Assembly (NCBI GenBank): GCA_013824215.1
Contig: PNNM01000086.1
Span: 1 to 5,251 of the forward strand
Length of the DNA stretch: 5,251 nucleotides
Source of the DNA: Coriobacteriaceae bacterium
GTDB taxonomy: Bacteria; Actinomycetota; Coriobacteriia; Anaerosomatales; D1FN1-002
Direction of reading: 5' to 3'
In this document: piece by piece, positions 1 to 4,455 of the stretch
Layout: each line of letters opens with the position of its first letter
Numbering within the stretch: position 1 is the stretch's first letter
Translations under genes and position numbers: made by a program
The notes under the pieces: generated by a model
The model's input: only the letters and a program-made list of their open reading frames with translations
Told to the model about the DNA's origin: nothing
Databases searched by the model: none

Positions 1-47
1 GCCACGGCCGGTGCGGCGAGCTTGGGCAGGTAGGAGGCGATGTCCAT
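1..47 (-). CDS. Possible 5' end of a leftward gene, cut by the window edge
   Basis: Read leftward from an ATG at 47-45, the frame gives MDIASYLPKLAAPAVA before running off the window. Thirteen of the 14 complete codons after the start end in G or C, as expected for coding DNA in this genome. An in-frame TGA lies nine codons upstream with no other start codon in between, so ATG 47 is the only sensible start. No clear Shine-Dalgarno sequence precedes it. With only about 15 codons visible, no family can be assigned, and the open frame could be chance in GC-rich DNA. Confidence 0.35.
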   Translation of the reverse strand, partial: MDIASYLPKLAAPAV

Positions 48-254
48 GCGGCGATGGTACCACTCGGCACGGGCGCTTCACCTACGACGACGGCTGTGTC
101 ACGGCGAACGAAACGCCGGGATCGGGCGTATCCTCGGCGGGCGCGACGACGTTGCACGTACTGCAGGCGTCGATGCGGCGCCTCCCGCTGCGGTGCTTCG
201 GGAGAGGGCGCTGTCGGGACATACCGTGATGGATCACGTGAGAGGAGTGAGAAG
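48..254. other. Intergenic region with no convincing gene
   Basis: The rightward frames open here translate to arginine- and cysteine-rich sequence with poor codon bias, so I read the stretch as the divergent intergenic region between the possible leftward gene and the secreted protein at 255. An 8-bp palindrome TCACGTGA (234-241) sits just before the ribosome binding site of the 255 gene and could be an operator, but one short palindrome is weak evidence. I could not place a reliable -35/-10 pair. Confidence 0.5.
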
Positions 255-683
255 ATGCGCAGATGGATTCTGGTGGCTCTCGTCGCCGTGATGGTGTTCG
301 GCGCGGTCTCGCCGGCGATGGCCGCGAGGCGCAGCGTGTTCGTGCACAAGCCGTACACCGCCAGGTACTCGAACAAGGTCGGCGTCGAGTTCAAGGCGTG
401 GGGCTGGGTGGCTCCGAAGATGCGCGACCTCGACACCAAGCGAGTCGAGATACAGATCTTCAAGCGCACGGGCCCGGCCAAGTACGAGTTCGTGCGTTCC
501 GTGGATGCGACGTTGTTCAACGCGCCGAGGTTCCGGAACTCGACCCGGTACAAGGCGATGGTGTCGGTCGACGCGACCGGCAGCTACCGCATGCGGGCGA
601 AGCTGACTCTGGAGACCACGCCCGCGGTCACCCACAAGCGCACGACGTTCTCGAGCTTCAAGTACTTCAGGGCGCGCCCCTAG
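255..683 (+). CDS. Small secreted protein of unknown function
   Basis: A 142-residue protein that I do not recognise. The N-terminus is a classical Sec signal peptide: basic MRRW, a hydrophobic core at about residues 5-18, and a likely signal peptidase I site after Ala23 (AMA). The mature part of about 119 residues has no cysteines, is rich in Arg and Lys, and alternates polar and hydrophobic residues. The segments KVGVEFKAWGWV, RVEIQIFKR and GSYRMRAKLTLE suggest a small beta-sandwich (Ig-like) domain exported from the cell; the fold is an inference. The frame stays open far upstream, but ATG 255 is the right start because AGGAG sits 8-12 bases before it, the signal peptide begins exactly there, and the upstream frame has non-coding composition. 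It appears monocistronic, ending at the hairpin at 711-740. Confidence 0.85.
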   Translation: MRRWILVALVAVMVFGAVSPAMAARRSVFVHKPYTARYSNKVGVEFKAWGWVAPKMRDLDTKRVEIQIFKRTGPAKYEFVRSVDATLFNAPRFRNSTRYKAMVSVDATGSYRMRAKLTLETTPAVTHKRTTFSSFKYFRARP

Positions 684-710
684 ACCCCTCGCGTTCGCCG
701 TGATCATCAG

Positions 711-740
711 CAGGGCGGGTGCCCGACGGCACCCGCCCTG
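711..740 (+). terminator. Strong 13-bp hairpin terminator after the secreted-protein gene
   Basis: CAGGGCGGGTGCC (711-723) pairs perfectly with GGCACCCGCCCTG (728-740) around a four-base CGAC loop. It starts 28 bases after the stop codon at 683 and is followed only by ACTTGCGTTG, with no real T-run. Such GC-rich hairpins without a U-tract are common terminators in high-GC bacteria. It also insulates the tRNA promoter just downstream. Confidence 0.8.
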
Positions 741-747
741 ACTTGCG

Positions 748-776
748 TTGACCCTCGGCAGCCGCGTTGCTAGACT
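748..776 (+). promoter_or_regulatory. Sigma-70-type promoter for the tRNA-Lys/tRNA-Glu unit
   Basis: A -35 box TTGACC (748-753) and a -10 box TAGACT (771-776) are separated by exactly 17 bases. Both are close to the TTGACA/TATAAT consensus. Transcription would begin near 783, giving a leader of about 40 bases before tRNA-Lys at 825. This is the best promoter in the window, in keeping with a highly expressed tRNA unit. Confidence 0.85.
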
Positions 777-824
777 GCGTACGCTTTGCGTCCGGCCCGG
801 AGCGGACCGGCCGAGCGAGTGTGC

Positions 825-900
825 GGGCCGTTAGCTCAGCTGGTAGAGCACCGGACTTTTAATCCGGGTGTCGTAGGTTCGAGACCTACACGGCCCACCA
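825..900 (+). tRNA. tRNA-Lys (anticodon UUU)
   Basis: A complete 76-nt cloverleaf. The acceptor stem pairs GGGCCGT (825-831) with ACGGCCC (890-896), the D stem is GCTC/GAGC, and the anticodon stem is CCGGA/TCCGG around loop CTTTTAA with TTT at 858-860. The T arm is GTAGG-TTCGAGA-CCTAC. The discriminator A (897) is followed by a genomically encoded CCA (898-900). It reads AAA and AAG lysine codons and shares a transcript with tRNA-Glu 11 bases downstream. Confidence 0.97.
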
Positions 901-911
901 ATCGAACAAGC

Positions 912-987
912 GCCCCCATCGTCTAGCGGCCAAGGACTCCGCCCTTTCAAGGCGGCAACAGGGATTCGAATTCCCTTGGGGGCACCA
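912..987 (+). tRNA. tRNA-Glu (anticodon UUC)
   Basis: A complete 76-nt cloverleaf. The acceptor stem pairs GCCCCCA (912-918) with TGGGGGC (977-983). The anticodon stem CCGCC/GGCGG encloses loop CTTTCAA with TTC at 946-948. A T loop TTCGAAT is present, and the discriminator A with encoded CCA covers 984-987. It is cotranscribed with tRNA-Lys from the promoter at 748-776 and ends at the hairpin at 998-1019. Confidence 0.97.
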
Positions 988-997
988 GCTTCGGACG

Positions 998-1019
998 CGG
1001 ACCGCCTGAGGGCGGTCCG
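998..1019. terminator. Hairpin between convergent tRNA-Glu and the HsmA-like gene
   Basis: CGGACCGCC (998-1006) pairs with GGCGGTCCG (1011-1019) around a TGAG loop. It lies 10 bases after the CCA of tRNA-Glu and 17 bases from the stop codon of the leftward gene at 1037, so it probably ends transcription from both sides. There is no T-run on either strand. Confidence 0.7.
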
Positions 1020-1036
1020 TCCCGCGTTCGGAGGCG

Positions 1037-1411
1037 CTATCCGCGGCGGTTCGCGATGAAGCCGTAGAAGTAGGGCAGCAGCCAGACCGCCCAGACCCAG
1101 ACCGAGGCCTTCAGGTAGACGGCGATGGCGCCCTCGTCCTTCTTCGCGACCGCATACGTCGCCCACACCGCGCTCACGAGCATGAGCAGGATGGCGAGCG
1201 TGCCGATGATGCCGTGGATGTCCATCCGGTAGTAGCCGATCTGCATGGCCATCAGCCCGGTCCCGCCTGCGTCCAGCACGAGCCCGAGCCACAGGAACGC
1301 CACGTGCATCGGCTTCACCGTCTTGGCGCGCCGAGCGCCCCAGATCCCCCAGGTGTAGAAGACGAGCGCGAGCGTGACCGACAACAGTCCCGACATCACG
1401 AAGATCGGCAT
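1037..1411 (-). CDS. HsmA/TIGR03987-family four-helix membrane protein
   Basis: A 124-residue protein with four predicted membrane helices at about residues 4-25, 35-57, 65-89 and 98-120, and short basic loops (RRAK, KK, C-terminal NRR). The pattern matches my memory of the HsmA/TIGR03987 family: a His before helix 2 (His36), then WLGLxxDxxGT (41-51), then HGxxGxxAILLM (66-77) and a WAT motif (83-85). The founding HsmA of Clostridioides difficile is a membrane protein that binds haem and limits haem toxicity, under the MarR-type regulator HsmR. No such regulator is beside this gene, so haem binding, with His36 and His66 as possible ligands, is only an inference. The ATG at 1411 is preceded by AGGGGA at a 5-base spacing. 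The length is normal for the family. The gene stands alone, convergent with the tRNA-Lys/Glu unit. Confidence 0.8.
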   Translation of the reverse strand: MPIFVMSGLLSVTLALVFYTWGIWGARRAKTVKPMHVAFLWLGLVLDAGGTGLMAMQIGYYRMDIHGIIGTLAILLMLVSAVWATYAVAKKDEGAIAVYLKASVWVWAVWLLPYFYGFIANRRG

Positions 1412-1446
1412 GGCGTCCCCTGACTTCCGACGGGCCCGACGAGTCC

Positions 1447-1476
1447 ATAATCTGCCACGCGGTCGTTCGGGGCAAA
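1447..1476 (-). promoter_or_regulatory. Weak candidate promoter for the HsmA-like gene
   Basis: On the minus strand, TTTGCC (1476-1471) and GATTAT (1452-1447) are 18 bases apart and lie about 35 bases upstream of the ATG at 1411. Each matches the sigma-70 consensus at about four of six positions. The position fits, but the match is modest and could be chance. Confidence 0.3.
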
Positions 1477-1500
1477 CGGCACCGCCCGGCGCGGCTGCGC

Positions 1501-1506
1501 TACACT
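1501..1506 (+). promoter_or_regulatory. Likely -10 box for tRNA-Val
   Basis: TACACT at 1501-1506 lies 17 bases before the tRNA-Val gene. It matches the TATAAT consensus at four positions and puts the transcript start within about ten bases of the tRNA. No good -35 box is present at the expected distance (about 1478-1483), so the call rests on the -10 and its position. Confidence 0.4.
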
Positions 1507-1523
1507 CGGGGCACGGCGCCCGT

Positions 1524-1598
1524 GGGCGGTTAACTCAGCGGGAGAGTGCCTCCCTTACAAGGAGGAAGTCGGGGGTTCGAACCCCTCACCGCCCACCA
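1524..1598 (+). tRNA. tRNA-Val (anticodon UAC), the apparent integration target
   Basis: A complete 75-nt cloverleaf. The acceptor stem pairs GGGCGGT (1524-1530) with ACCGCCC (1588-1594), the D stem is ACTC/GAGT, and the anticodon stem CCTCC/GGAGG encloses CTTACAA with TAC at 1556-1558. The T arm is GGGGG-TTCGAAC-CCCTC with one G-U pair. The discriminator A and encoded CCA are at 1595-1598. The 3' part from the T loop to one base past the CCA is duplicated exactly at 3629-3650, marking this gene as the probable attachment site of the element to its right. The gene itself is intact. Confidence 0.97.
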
Positions 1599-1599
1599 T
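1578..1599 (+). repeat. Left attachment-like direct repeat (attL) in the tRNA-Val 3' end
   Basis: This 22-base block begins CGAACCCCTC and ends CGCCCACCAT. It covers part of the T loop, the 3' side of the T stem, the 3' acceptor strand, the discriminator, CCA and one further base. It is identical to 3629-3650. The bases next to it on both sides differ between the copies, so identity stops sharply at 22. The T-arm/acceptor end of a tRNA is a standard target for tyrosine-recombinase integration. Confidence 0.8.
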
Positions 1600-1621
1600 C
1601 GTCGTCAGGGACCGGACGGCT

Positions 1622-1646
1622 GGGGTCCGGAGGCGCCGAGGACCCC
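1622..1646 (+). terminator. Possible hairpin terminator after tRNA-Val
   Basis: GGGGTCC (1622-1628) pairs with GGACCCC (1640-1646) around an 11-base loop, 23 bases after the tRNA CCA. A competing 6-bp pairing, CCGGAC (1612-1617) with GTCCGG (1625-1630), overlaps it. There is no T-run. It would lie inside the putative element and so end tRNA transcription with imported sequence. Confidence 0.4.
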
Positions 1647-1707
1647 CGAGATGCGTGCCGCGCGGTCTCCACGAACTCCGCTCCGCGGTATTCCGGATCC
1701 CCGCATG

Positions 1708-1725
1708 ACCCGCTGCGGGTATACC
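1708..1725 (+). promoter_or_regulatory. Possible promoter and operator of the ice-binding-like/sortase operon
   Basis: A -10-like TATACC at 1720-1725 lies about 44 bases before the ATG at 1769. It is immediately preceded by a perfect 6-bp inverted repeat ACCCGC-T-GCGGGT (1708-1720) that shares its last T with the -10. This is a suitable place for a repressor or activator. No consensus -35 box is found at 16-18 bases, so the promoter is either activator-dependent, uses another sigma factor, or is not real. Confidence 0.35.
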
Positions 1726-1768
1726 ATGAAGGGTGTGCGACCGTGATGGCTGGAGCGGGGGGCTGGAC

Positions 1769-2935
1769 ATGTCCATGGGAGTATTCGGCAAGGTGAGATG
1801 CGCGTCGTTGGTGGTCGCGATCTCGCTGGTGGCCTTGTTGGCGACACCTGCGATGAGCGTGGCGGCACAGGCGCCGGTCAACCTCGGCACGACTTCGAGT
1901 TTCGCGATCCTGGCGGGCTCGACGATCACCAACACAGGACCGACGACGATCAACGGAGATGTCGGGCTCCATCCCGGCACCGCGTTCACCGGGCAGTCGG
2001 GTGTGACACTGAACGGGGCACTGCACCTGACTGACGCCGTTGCGCTCACGGCCAAGAACGACCTGGTCACGGCCTACAACGACGCCGCGGGAAGGACCCC
2101 GGTCACCCGCATCCCCACCGAGCTCGGCGGGACGACCCTGATCCCCGGCGTCTACGATTCGGCATCGGGCACCTTCCAGATCACCGGTCCTCTCACGCTC
2201 GACGCCCAGGGCGATCCCGACGGCGTCTTCATATTCCTGACCGACTCCACGCTCATCACGGCGTCGAACAGCTCGGTCAGGCTCATCAACGGAGCGCGGT
2301 TCTGCCGGATCTTCTGGAAGGCCGGGAGCTCTGCGACCTTGGGGACGAACTCCGACTTCGCGGGACACATACTCGCTCTGACATCCATCACGGCGAGGAC
2401 CGGCGCGACGGTCGAGGGGCAGCTGCTGGCGCGGAACGGCGCGGTCACCCTGGACACCAACACCATCAGCAACGGGCCCTGTGCGGCCACCGCGCGGGAG
2501 ATCCGCGTCAACAAGACGGCGAGTCCGTCGTCCGTGACCTCCGACTCGGGCTCGGTCACGTACACCTATACGGTGTCCAACCCCGGGACGTCCACCTTGA
2601 CCAGCGTGACCGTCACCGACGACAAGCTCGGCTCTGTGGCCTACGTCTCCGGTGACACCAACTCGGACAACCAGCTGCAGCCCGGGGAGACGTGGATCTA
2701 CTCCGCCACGACGACGCTTACCGCGACGACCACGAACATCGCGACAGTCAGAGGCAGCGCGAACGGAACGACGACGATCGACACGGCGGCCGCCAGAGTC
2801 GTCGTGGGTCCCACGGGGACCGTTTCGGGCGCAGTGCTCCCGAAGACCGCTACGCCCTGGTACAACGTCCTCCTCGTAGGAGCCGCTCTGGCGCTCATCG
2901 GACTCGTGGGCTGGAGAACCAGGAAGATTGCATAG
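1769..2935 (+). CDS. Secreted DUF3494 ice-binding-like protein with DUF11-like stalk and LPKTA cell-wall anchor
   Basis: A 388-residue surface protein. A signal peptide spans residues 1-33 (hydrophobic core about 13-25, cleavage near AxA at 31-35). Residues 39-238 form a DUF3494/ice-binding-like domain (PF11999), recognisable from LGTTSSFAILAGSTITNTGP, INGDVGLHPGT, AYNDAAGRTP, TLDAQGDPDGVFIF, WKAGSSATLGTNSDFAGHILALTSIT and LLARNGAVTLDTNTIS. Cys179 and Cys238 may form a disulphide. Residues 244-346 resemble a DUF11-type stalk (VNKTASP, YTYTVSNPGTSTL, VTVTD, PGETW). The C-terminus has LPKTA (357-361), a hydrophobic segment (366-382) and an RTRK tail, a sortase signal with Ala where Gly is usual. 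The fold is a beta-solenoid; some members bind ice, others probably act in adhesion, so the ligand here is unknown. ATG 1769 was chosen over GTG 1733 because the extra 12 residues are charged and would spoil the signal peptide; a G-run at 1757-1762 could serve as its ribosome binding site. Confidence 0.9.
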   Translation: MSMGVFGKVRCASLVVAISLVALLATPAMSVAAQAPVNLGTTSSFAILAGSTITNTGPTTINGDVGLHPGTAFTGQSGVTLNGALHLTDAVALTAKNDLVTAYNDAAGRTPVTRIPTELGGTTLIPGVYDSASGTFQITGPLTLDAQGDPDGVFIFLTDSTLITASNSSVRLINGARFCRIFWKAGSSATLGTNSDFAGHILALTSITARTGATVEGQLLARNGAVTLDTNTISNGPCAATAREIRVNKTASPSSVTSDSGSVTYTYTVSNPGTSTLTSVTVTDDKLGSVAYVSGDTNSDNQLQPGETWIYSATTTLTATTTNIATVRGSANGTTTIDTAAARVVVGPTGTVSGAVLPKTATPWYNVLLVGAALALIGLVGWRTRKIA

Positions 2936-3599
2936 AGCGGAACGGTCGCGGCGCAAGTCCCTCCTCGTCCTCTTGGCGTCCCTCGGATGTCTGGCGCTCG
3001 GGCTCGGACTCGCGGCGTGGGCGTTCATGAACATCCGGGCACAGTCCGTGGGCACCGCCGCCGTCTACCGCAGTTCCGAATCGAGCCCGACCACGGCTTC
3101 GGCGGGACAGGCCGGGTTGGCAGGAAGAGACACCACGCCGACGGGACCAGGCCGCTCGGACGACGCGTCAGCCGTCTTCTCTTCGCATCCCGCGGAAGGT
3201 GACAGGATCGGGACCCTGTCGATCCCGGTCCTGAAGCGGGACCTGCCCATCATCGAGGGAACCGGTGCGGACGAGCTCAAGAGGGGCGTGGGGCACTTCG
3301 CCCAGAGCGTGATGCCCGGTGAGGAGGACAACTGCGTCCTGTCCGGGCATCGCGACACGGTCTTCGCACAGCTGGGCAAGGTGAATATCGGCGACCAGCT
3401 GATCGTGGAGACGGCGGCCGGTACGTTCACCTACGAGGTGAAGCGCATCCGGATCGTCCACAAGGACGACAGGACGATCATCGTGCCCACCGACCATGCC
3501 GTCCTGACGGTGAGTACCTGCTACCCGTTCCGCTATGTCGGCAGCGCACCCGACCGCTACGTCGTCAGCGCGGACCTGGTGATGCCCCGGCAGCCGTAG
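2928..3599 (+). CDS. Class D-type sortase (LPxTA transpeptidase)
   Basis: A 223-residue membrane-anchored cysteine transpeptidase. It has a basic N-terminus (HRAERSRRK), one membrane helix (about 12-34), a Ser/Thr/Gly/Pro-rich linker (about 40-85) and the sortase barrel (about 90-218). Catalytic residues are visible: His141 in SGHRDT, Cys198 in TVSTCYPF, and Arg210 in APDRYVV. GDRIGTLSIP (91-100), EGTGADELKRGVGH (110-123) and the TCYPF...GSAPxRY pattern are typical of class D. Class D enzymes such as Bacillus anthracis SrtC use LPNTA-type signals, which fits the LPKTA of the protein encoded just upstream, almost certainly its substrate. The frame begins at TTG 2928 and overlaps the upstream stop by 8 bases, suggesting translational coupling. 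The TTG is the only start that keeps the membrane helix, although its Shine-Dalgarno (AGGA 2921-2924, or GGAG 2913-2916) is poorly spaced. Confidence 0.92.
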   Translation: MHRAERSRRKSLLVLLASLGCLALGLGLAAWAFMNIRAQSVGTAAVYRSSESSPTTASAGQAGLAGRDTTPTGPGRSDDASAVFSSHPAEGDRIGTLSIPVLKRDLPIIEGTGADELKRGVGHFAQSVMPGEEDNCVLSGHRDTVFAQLGKVNIGDQLIVETAAGTFTYEVKRIRIVHKDDRTIIVPTDHAVLTVSTCYPFRYVGSAPDRYVVSADLVMPRQP

Positions 3600-3614
3600 G
3601 GCAGGAGTCCTGCC
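3600..3614 (+). terminator. Short hairpin right after the sortase stop
   Basis: GGCAGGA-G-TCCTGCC is a perfect inverted repeat beginning on the base after the TAG stop (3597-3599); a realistic fold is a 5-bp stem with a 5-base loop. There is no T-run. It may end the two-gene operon, or be a recombinase or accessory-protein site next to the right-hand repeat 15 bases away. Confidence 0.4.
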
Positions 3615-3628
3615 GGTAGGCGCCCTTC

Positions 3629-3650
3629 CGAACCCCTCACCGCCCACCAT
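3629..3650 (+). repeat. Right attachment-like direct repeat (attR), an orphan tRNA-Val 3' end
   Basis: Identical over 22 bases to 1578-1599, again in plus orientation and including the CCA. No anticodon or D arm lies upstream, so it is not a tRNA gene. It marks the right boundary of the putative element. The sequence after it (GCCGCCGTCC onward) is likely what once followed tRNA-Val directly. Confidence 0.8.
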
Positions 3651-3655
3651 GCCGC

Positions 3656-3668
3656 CGTCCACCGGACG
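3656..3668 (+). terminator. Possible original tRNA-Val terminator, displaced by the insertion
   Basis: CGTCC (3656-3660) pairs with GGACG (3664-3668) around ACC, and flanking GCC/GGC could extend the stem across a bulge. If the 2.05-kb segment is an insertion, this hairpin would originally have stood a few bases after the tRNA CCA. The stem is short, so the call is tentative. Confidence 0.25.
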
Positions 3669-3681
3669 TGGCGCCGCCGGA

Positions 3682-3703
3682 AGCGCGCGGAGCGCGCTAG
3701 AAT
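3682..3703 (+). promoter_or_regulatory. Candidate promoter with adjoining inverted repeat for the 3760-4452 operon
   Basis: TAGAAT (3698-3703) matches the -10 consensus at five of six positions and lies 56 bases before the ATG at 3760. Directly before it is a perfect 7-bp inverted repeat AGCGCGC-GGA-GCGCGCT (3682-3698) that shares one base with the -10. The spacer position suggests an operator. No -35 box matching TTGACA is seen at the usual distance. Confidence 0.45.
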
Positions 3704-3759
3704 GTTGTCACGGGGCGCCGCCGGACCGAGTCGTCCGCGCGAGATGAGAGGTCGGCCAG

Positions 3760-4455
3760 ATGACCGACGGCTACCAGACGCCGCCCCCCGGCTACCCACC
3801 GCAGCCGCCGCCGCCGTACGCGCAGCAGCAGCCGTACGCGCAGGAGCAGCCGTACGCGCCGCAGCCCCCGGCGCCCAGACCCAAGAGCAGAGCGCCCGTC
3901 GTGCTGATCGTCCTTGGTCTCGTCGGTGTGCTAGCTGTGTGTGGGTGCATCGGCGCTGTCGTCCTCTTCGGCGCGTTCTCGGGCGGAAGCGACGTCGAGC
4001 CGTGGAAGCCGACCGCGGACCAATCCACCGTGCTCGCCGAGTTCGGCCCGCCGGAGACCTTCACGCTCATGTGGATGAGCGATGTCACCTCGGACACCCC
4101 GGAAGGCGAGGATCCGCCGCTGGTCCGGCTCGAGACGTGGAACTACCACCTGCTCGGCTCCTCGTTCACCTTCCGCAACGGCATGTTCGTCAAGCGGGTG
4201 AAGACGCCCGTGCCGAAGGGCGATGTGGTCTCGGCGGCGCTCAGGCCGGACTCGTTCACCGCGGGCATGTCGCCCGACGACGTGACCGACCTCATCGGCG
4301 TGGACCCCGATCGTGTCGCGCGGGTGCTGCCCGACCGGTTCGAGGGGCTGGAAGTGTATGCGTGGCGCGGCCAGGTCGTCGCGGGTTTCCAGGACGGGAA
4401 GCTAGCCCTCGTTCAGACGATCCCGGTCACGCAGACCGAAGGAGGTGGCTCGTGA
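3760..4455 (+). CDS. P/Q/Y-rich single-pass membrane protein with possible tandem SmpA/BLIP-like repeats
   Basis: A 231-residue protein not assignable to a named family. Residues 1-45 are a Pro/Gln/Tyr-rich cytoplasmic tail with repeated QPYAQ/QPYAP units, common in actinobacterial membrane proteins. Residues 46-73 form a membrane helix containing Cys61 and Cys63. The outer region seems to hold two similar modules. One is residues 85-145 (STVLAEFGPPETFTLMW, LETWNYHLLGSSFTFRNGMF). The other is residues 165-226 (FTAGMSPDDVTDLIGVDPDRV, LEVYAWRGQVVAGFQDGKL). Each has the order 'helix with G-x-P/D, W/Y-rich strand, F-x-x-G-K/M' seen in SmpA/OmlA- and BLIP-type folds, which bind other proteins. That resemblance is by eye and is an inference. 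ATG 3760 has AGAGG at 3747-3751. The gene overlaps the next by GTGA, so the two products probably work together at the membrane. Confidence 0.85.
   Translation: MTDGYQTPPPGYPPQPPPPYAQQQPYAQEQPYAPQPPAPRPKSRAPVVLIVLGLVGVLAVCGCIGAVVLFGAFSGGSDVEPWKPTADQSTVLAEFGPPETFTLMWMSDVTSDTPEGEDPPLVRLETWNYHLLGSSFTFRNGMFVKRVKTPVPKGDVVSAALRPDSFTAGMSPDDVTDLIGVDPDRVARVLPDRFEGLEVYAWRGQVVAGFQDGKLALVQTIPVTQTEGGGS
3823..3858 (+). repeat. Two tandem 18-bp units coding for the QPYA repeats
   Basis: Units 3823-3840 and 3841-3858 differ by one base, and the shared core CCGTACGCG also occurs at 3814-3822 with the same 18-base period. The repeat is in frame and multiplies the Q-P-Y-A segment of the cytoplasmic tail, so copy number could vary by slippage without breaking the frame. 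Confidence 0.8.

Larger units (their letters stand above)
1600..3650 (+). mobile_element. Putative 2.05-kb tRNA-Val-integrated mini-island carrying an ice-binding-like protein and sortase
   Basis: The segment is bounded by the perfect 22-bp repeat of the tRNA-Val 3' end (1578-1599 and 3629-3650). The right copy has no tRNA body in front of it. Between the copies are only two genes, an LPKTA-anchored DUF3494 protein and a class D-type sortase, with no integrase, transposase or excisionase in any frame I could read. This is the geometry of a site-specifically integrated island. The absence of an integrase implies mobilisation in trans, or loss of the recombinase after insertion. A hand count gave 37/60 GC in 1921-1980 against 43/60 in 4261-4320, hinting at a lower GC inside, but two lines do not prove it. 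A chance tRNA fragment duplication is the main alternative. Confidence 0.65.

Noticed and set aside
234..241. Palindrome TCACGTGA as a defined operator
   Set aside because: It is a single 8-bp palindrome with no partner or promoter context, so it is noted but not called as a feature.
54..683. Longer 209-codon version of the secreted protein starting at 54
   Set aside because: The extra N-terminal part is Arg/Cys-rich with poor codon bias and would bury the signal peptide that starts at 255 behind a good ribosome binding site.
831..1475. A 214-codon minus-strand frame across both tRNA genes and the HsmA-like gene
   Set aside because: It runs through two tRNAs and is out of frame with the clearly membrane-type protein at 1037-1411.
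1733..1768. Upstream GTG start for the ice-binding-like protein
   Set aside because: The added residues are charged and would weaken the signal peptide. ATG 1769 fits better, although ATG 1775 also remains possible.
1586..3055. A 489-codon open frame on the minus strand across the ice-binding-like gene
   Set aside because: Its product is dominated by Arg, Gly and Asp with no domain, while the opposite strand encodes a clear DUF3494 protein with signal peptide and sorting signal. It is an antisense shadow common in GC-rich DNA.
3629..3650. A second complete tRNA-Val gene
   Set aside because: Only the 3' 22 bases match. There is no D arm, anticodon arm or 5' acceptor strand upstream.
3168..3662. 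A minus-strand frame opposite the sortase
   Set aside because: The sense strand carries all sortase catalytic motifs; the antisense product has no recognisable features.
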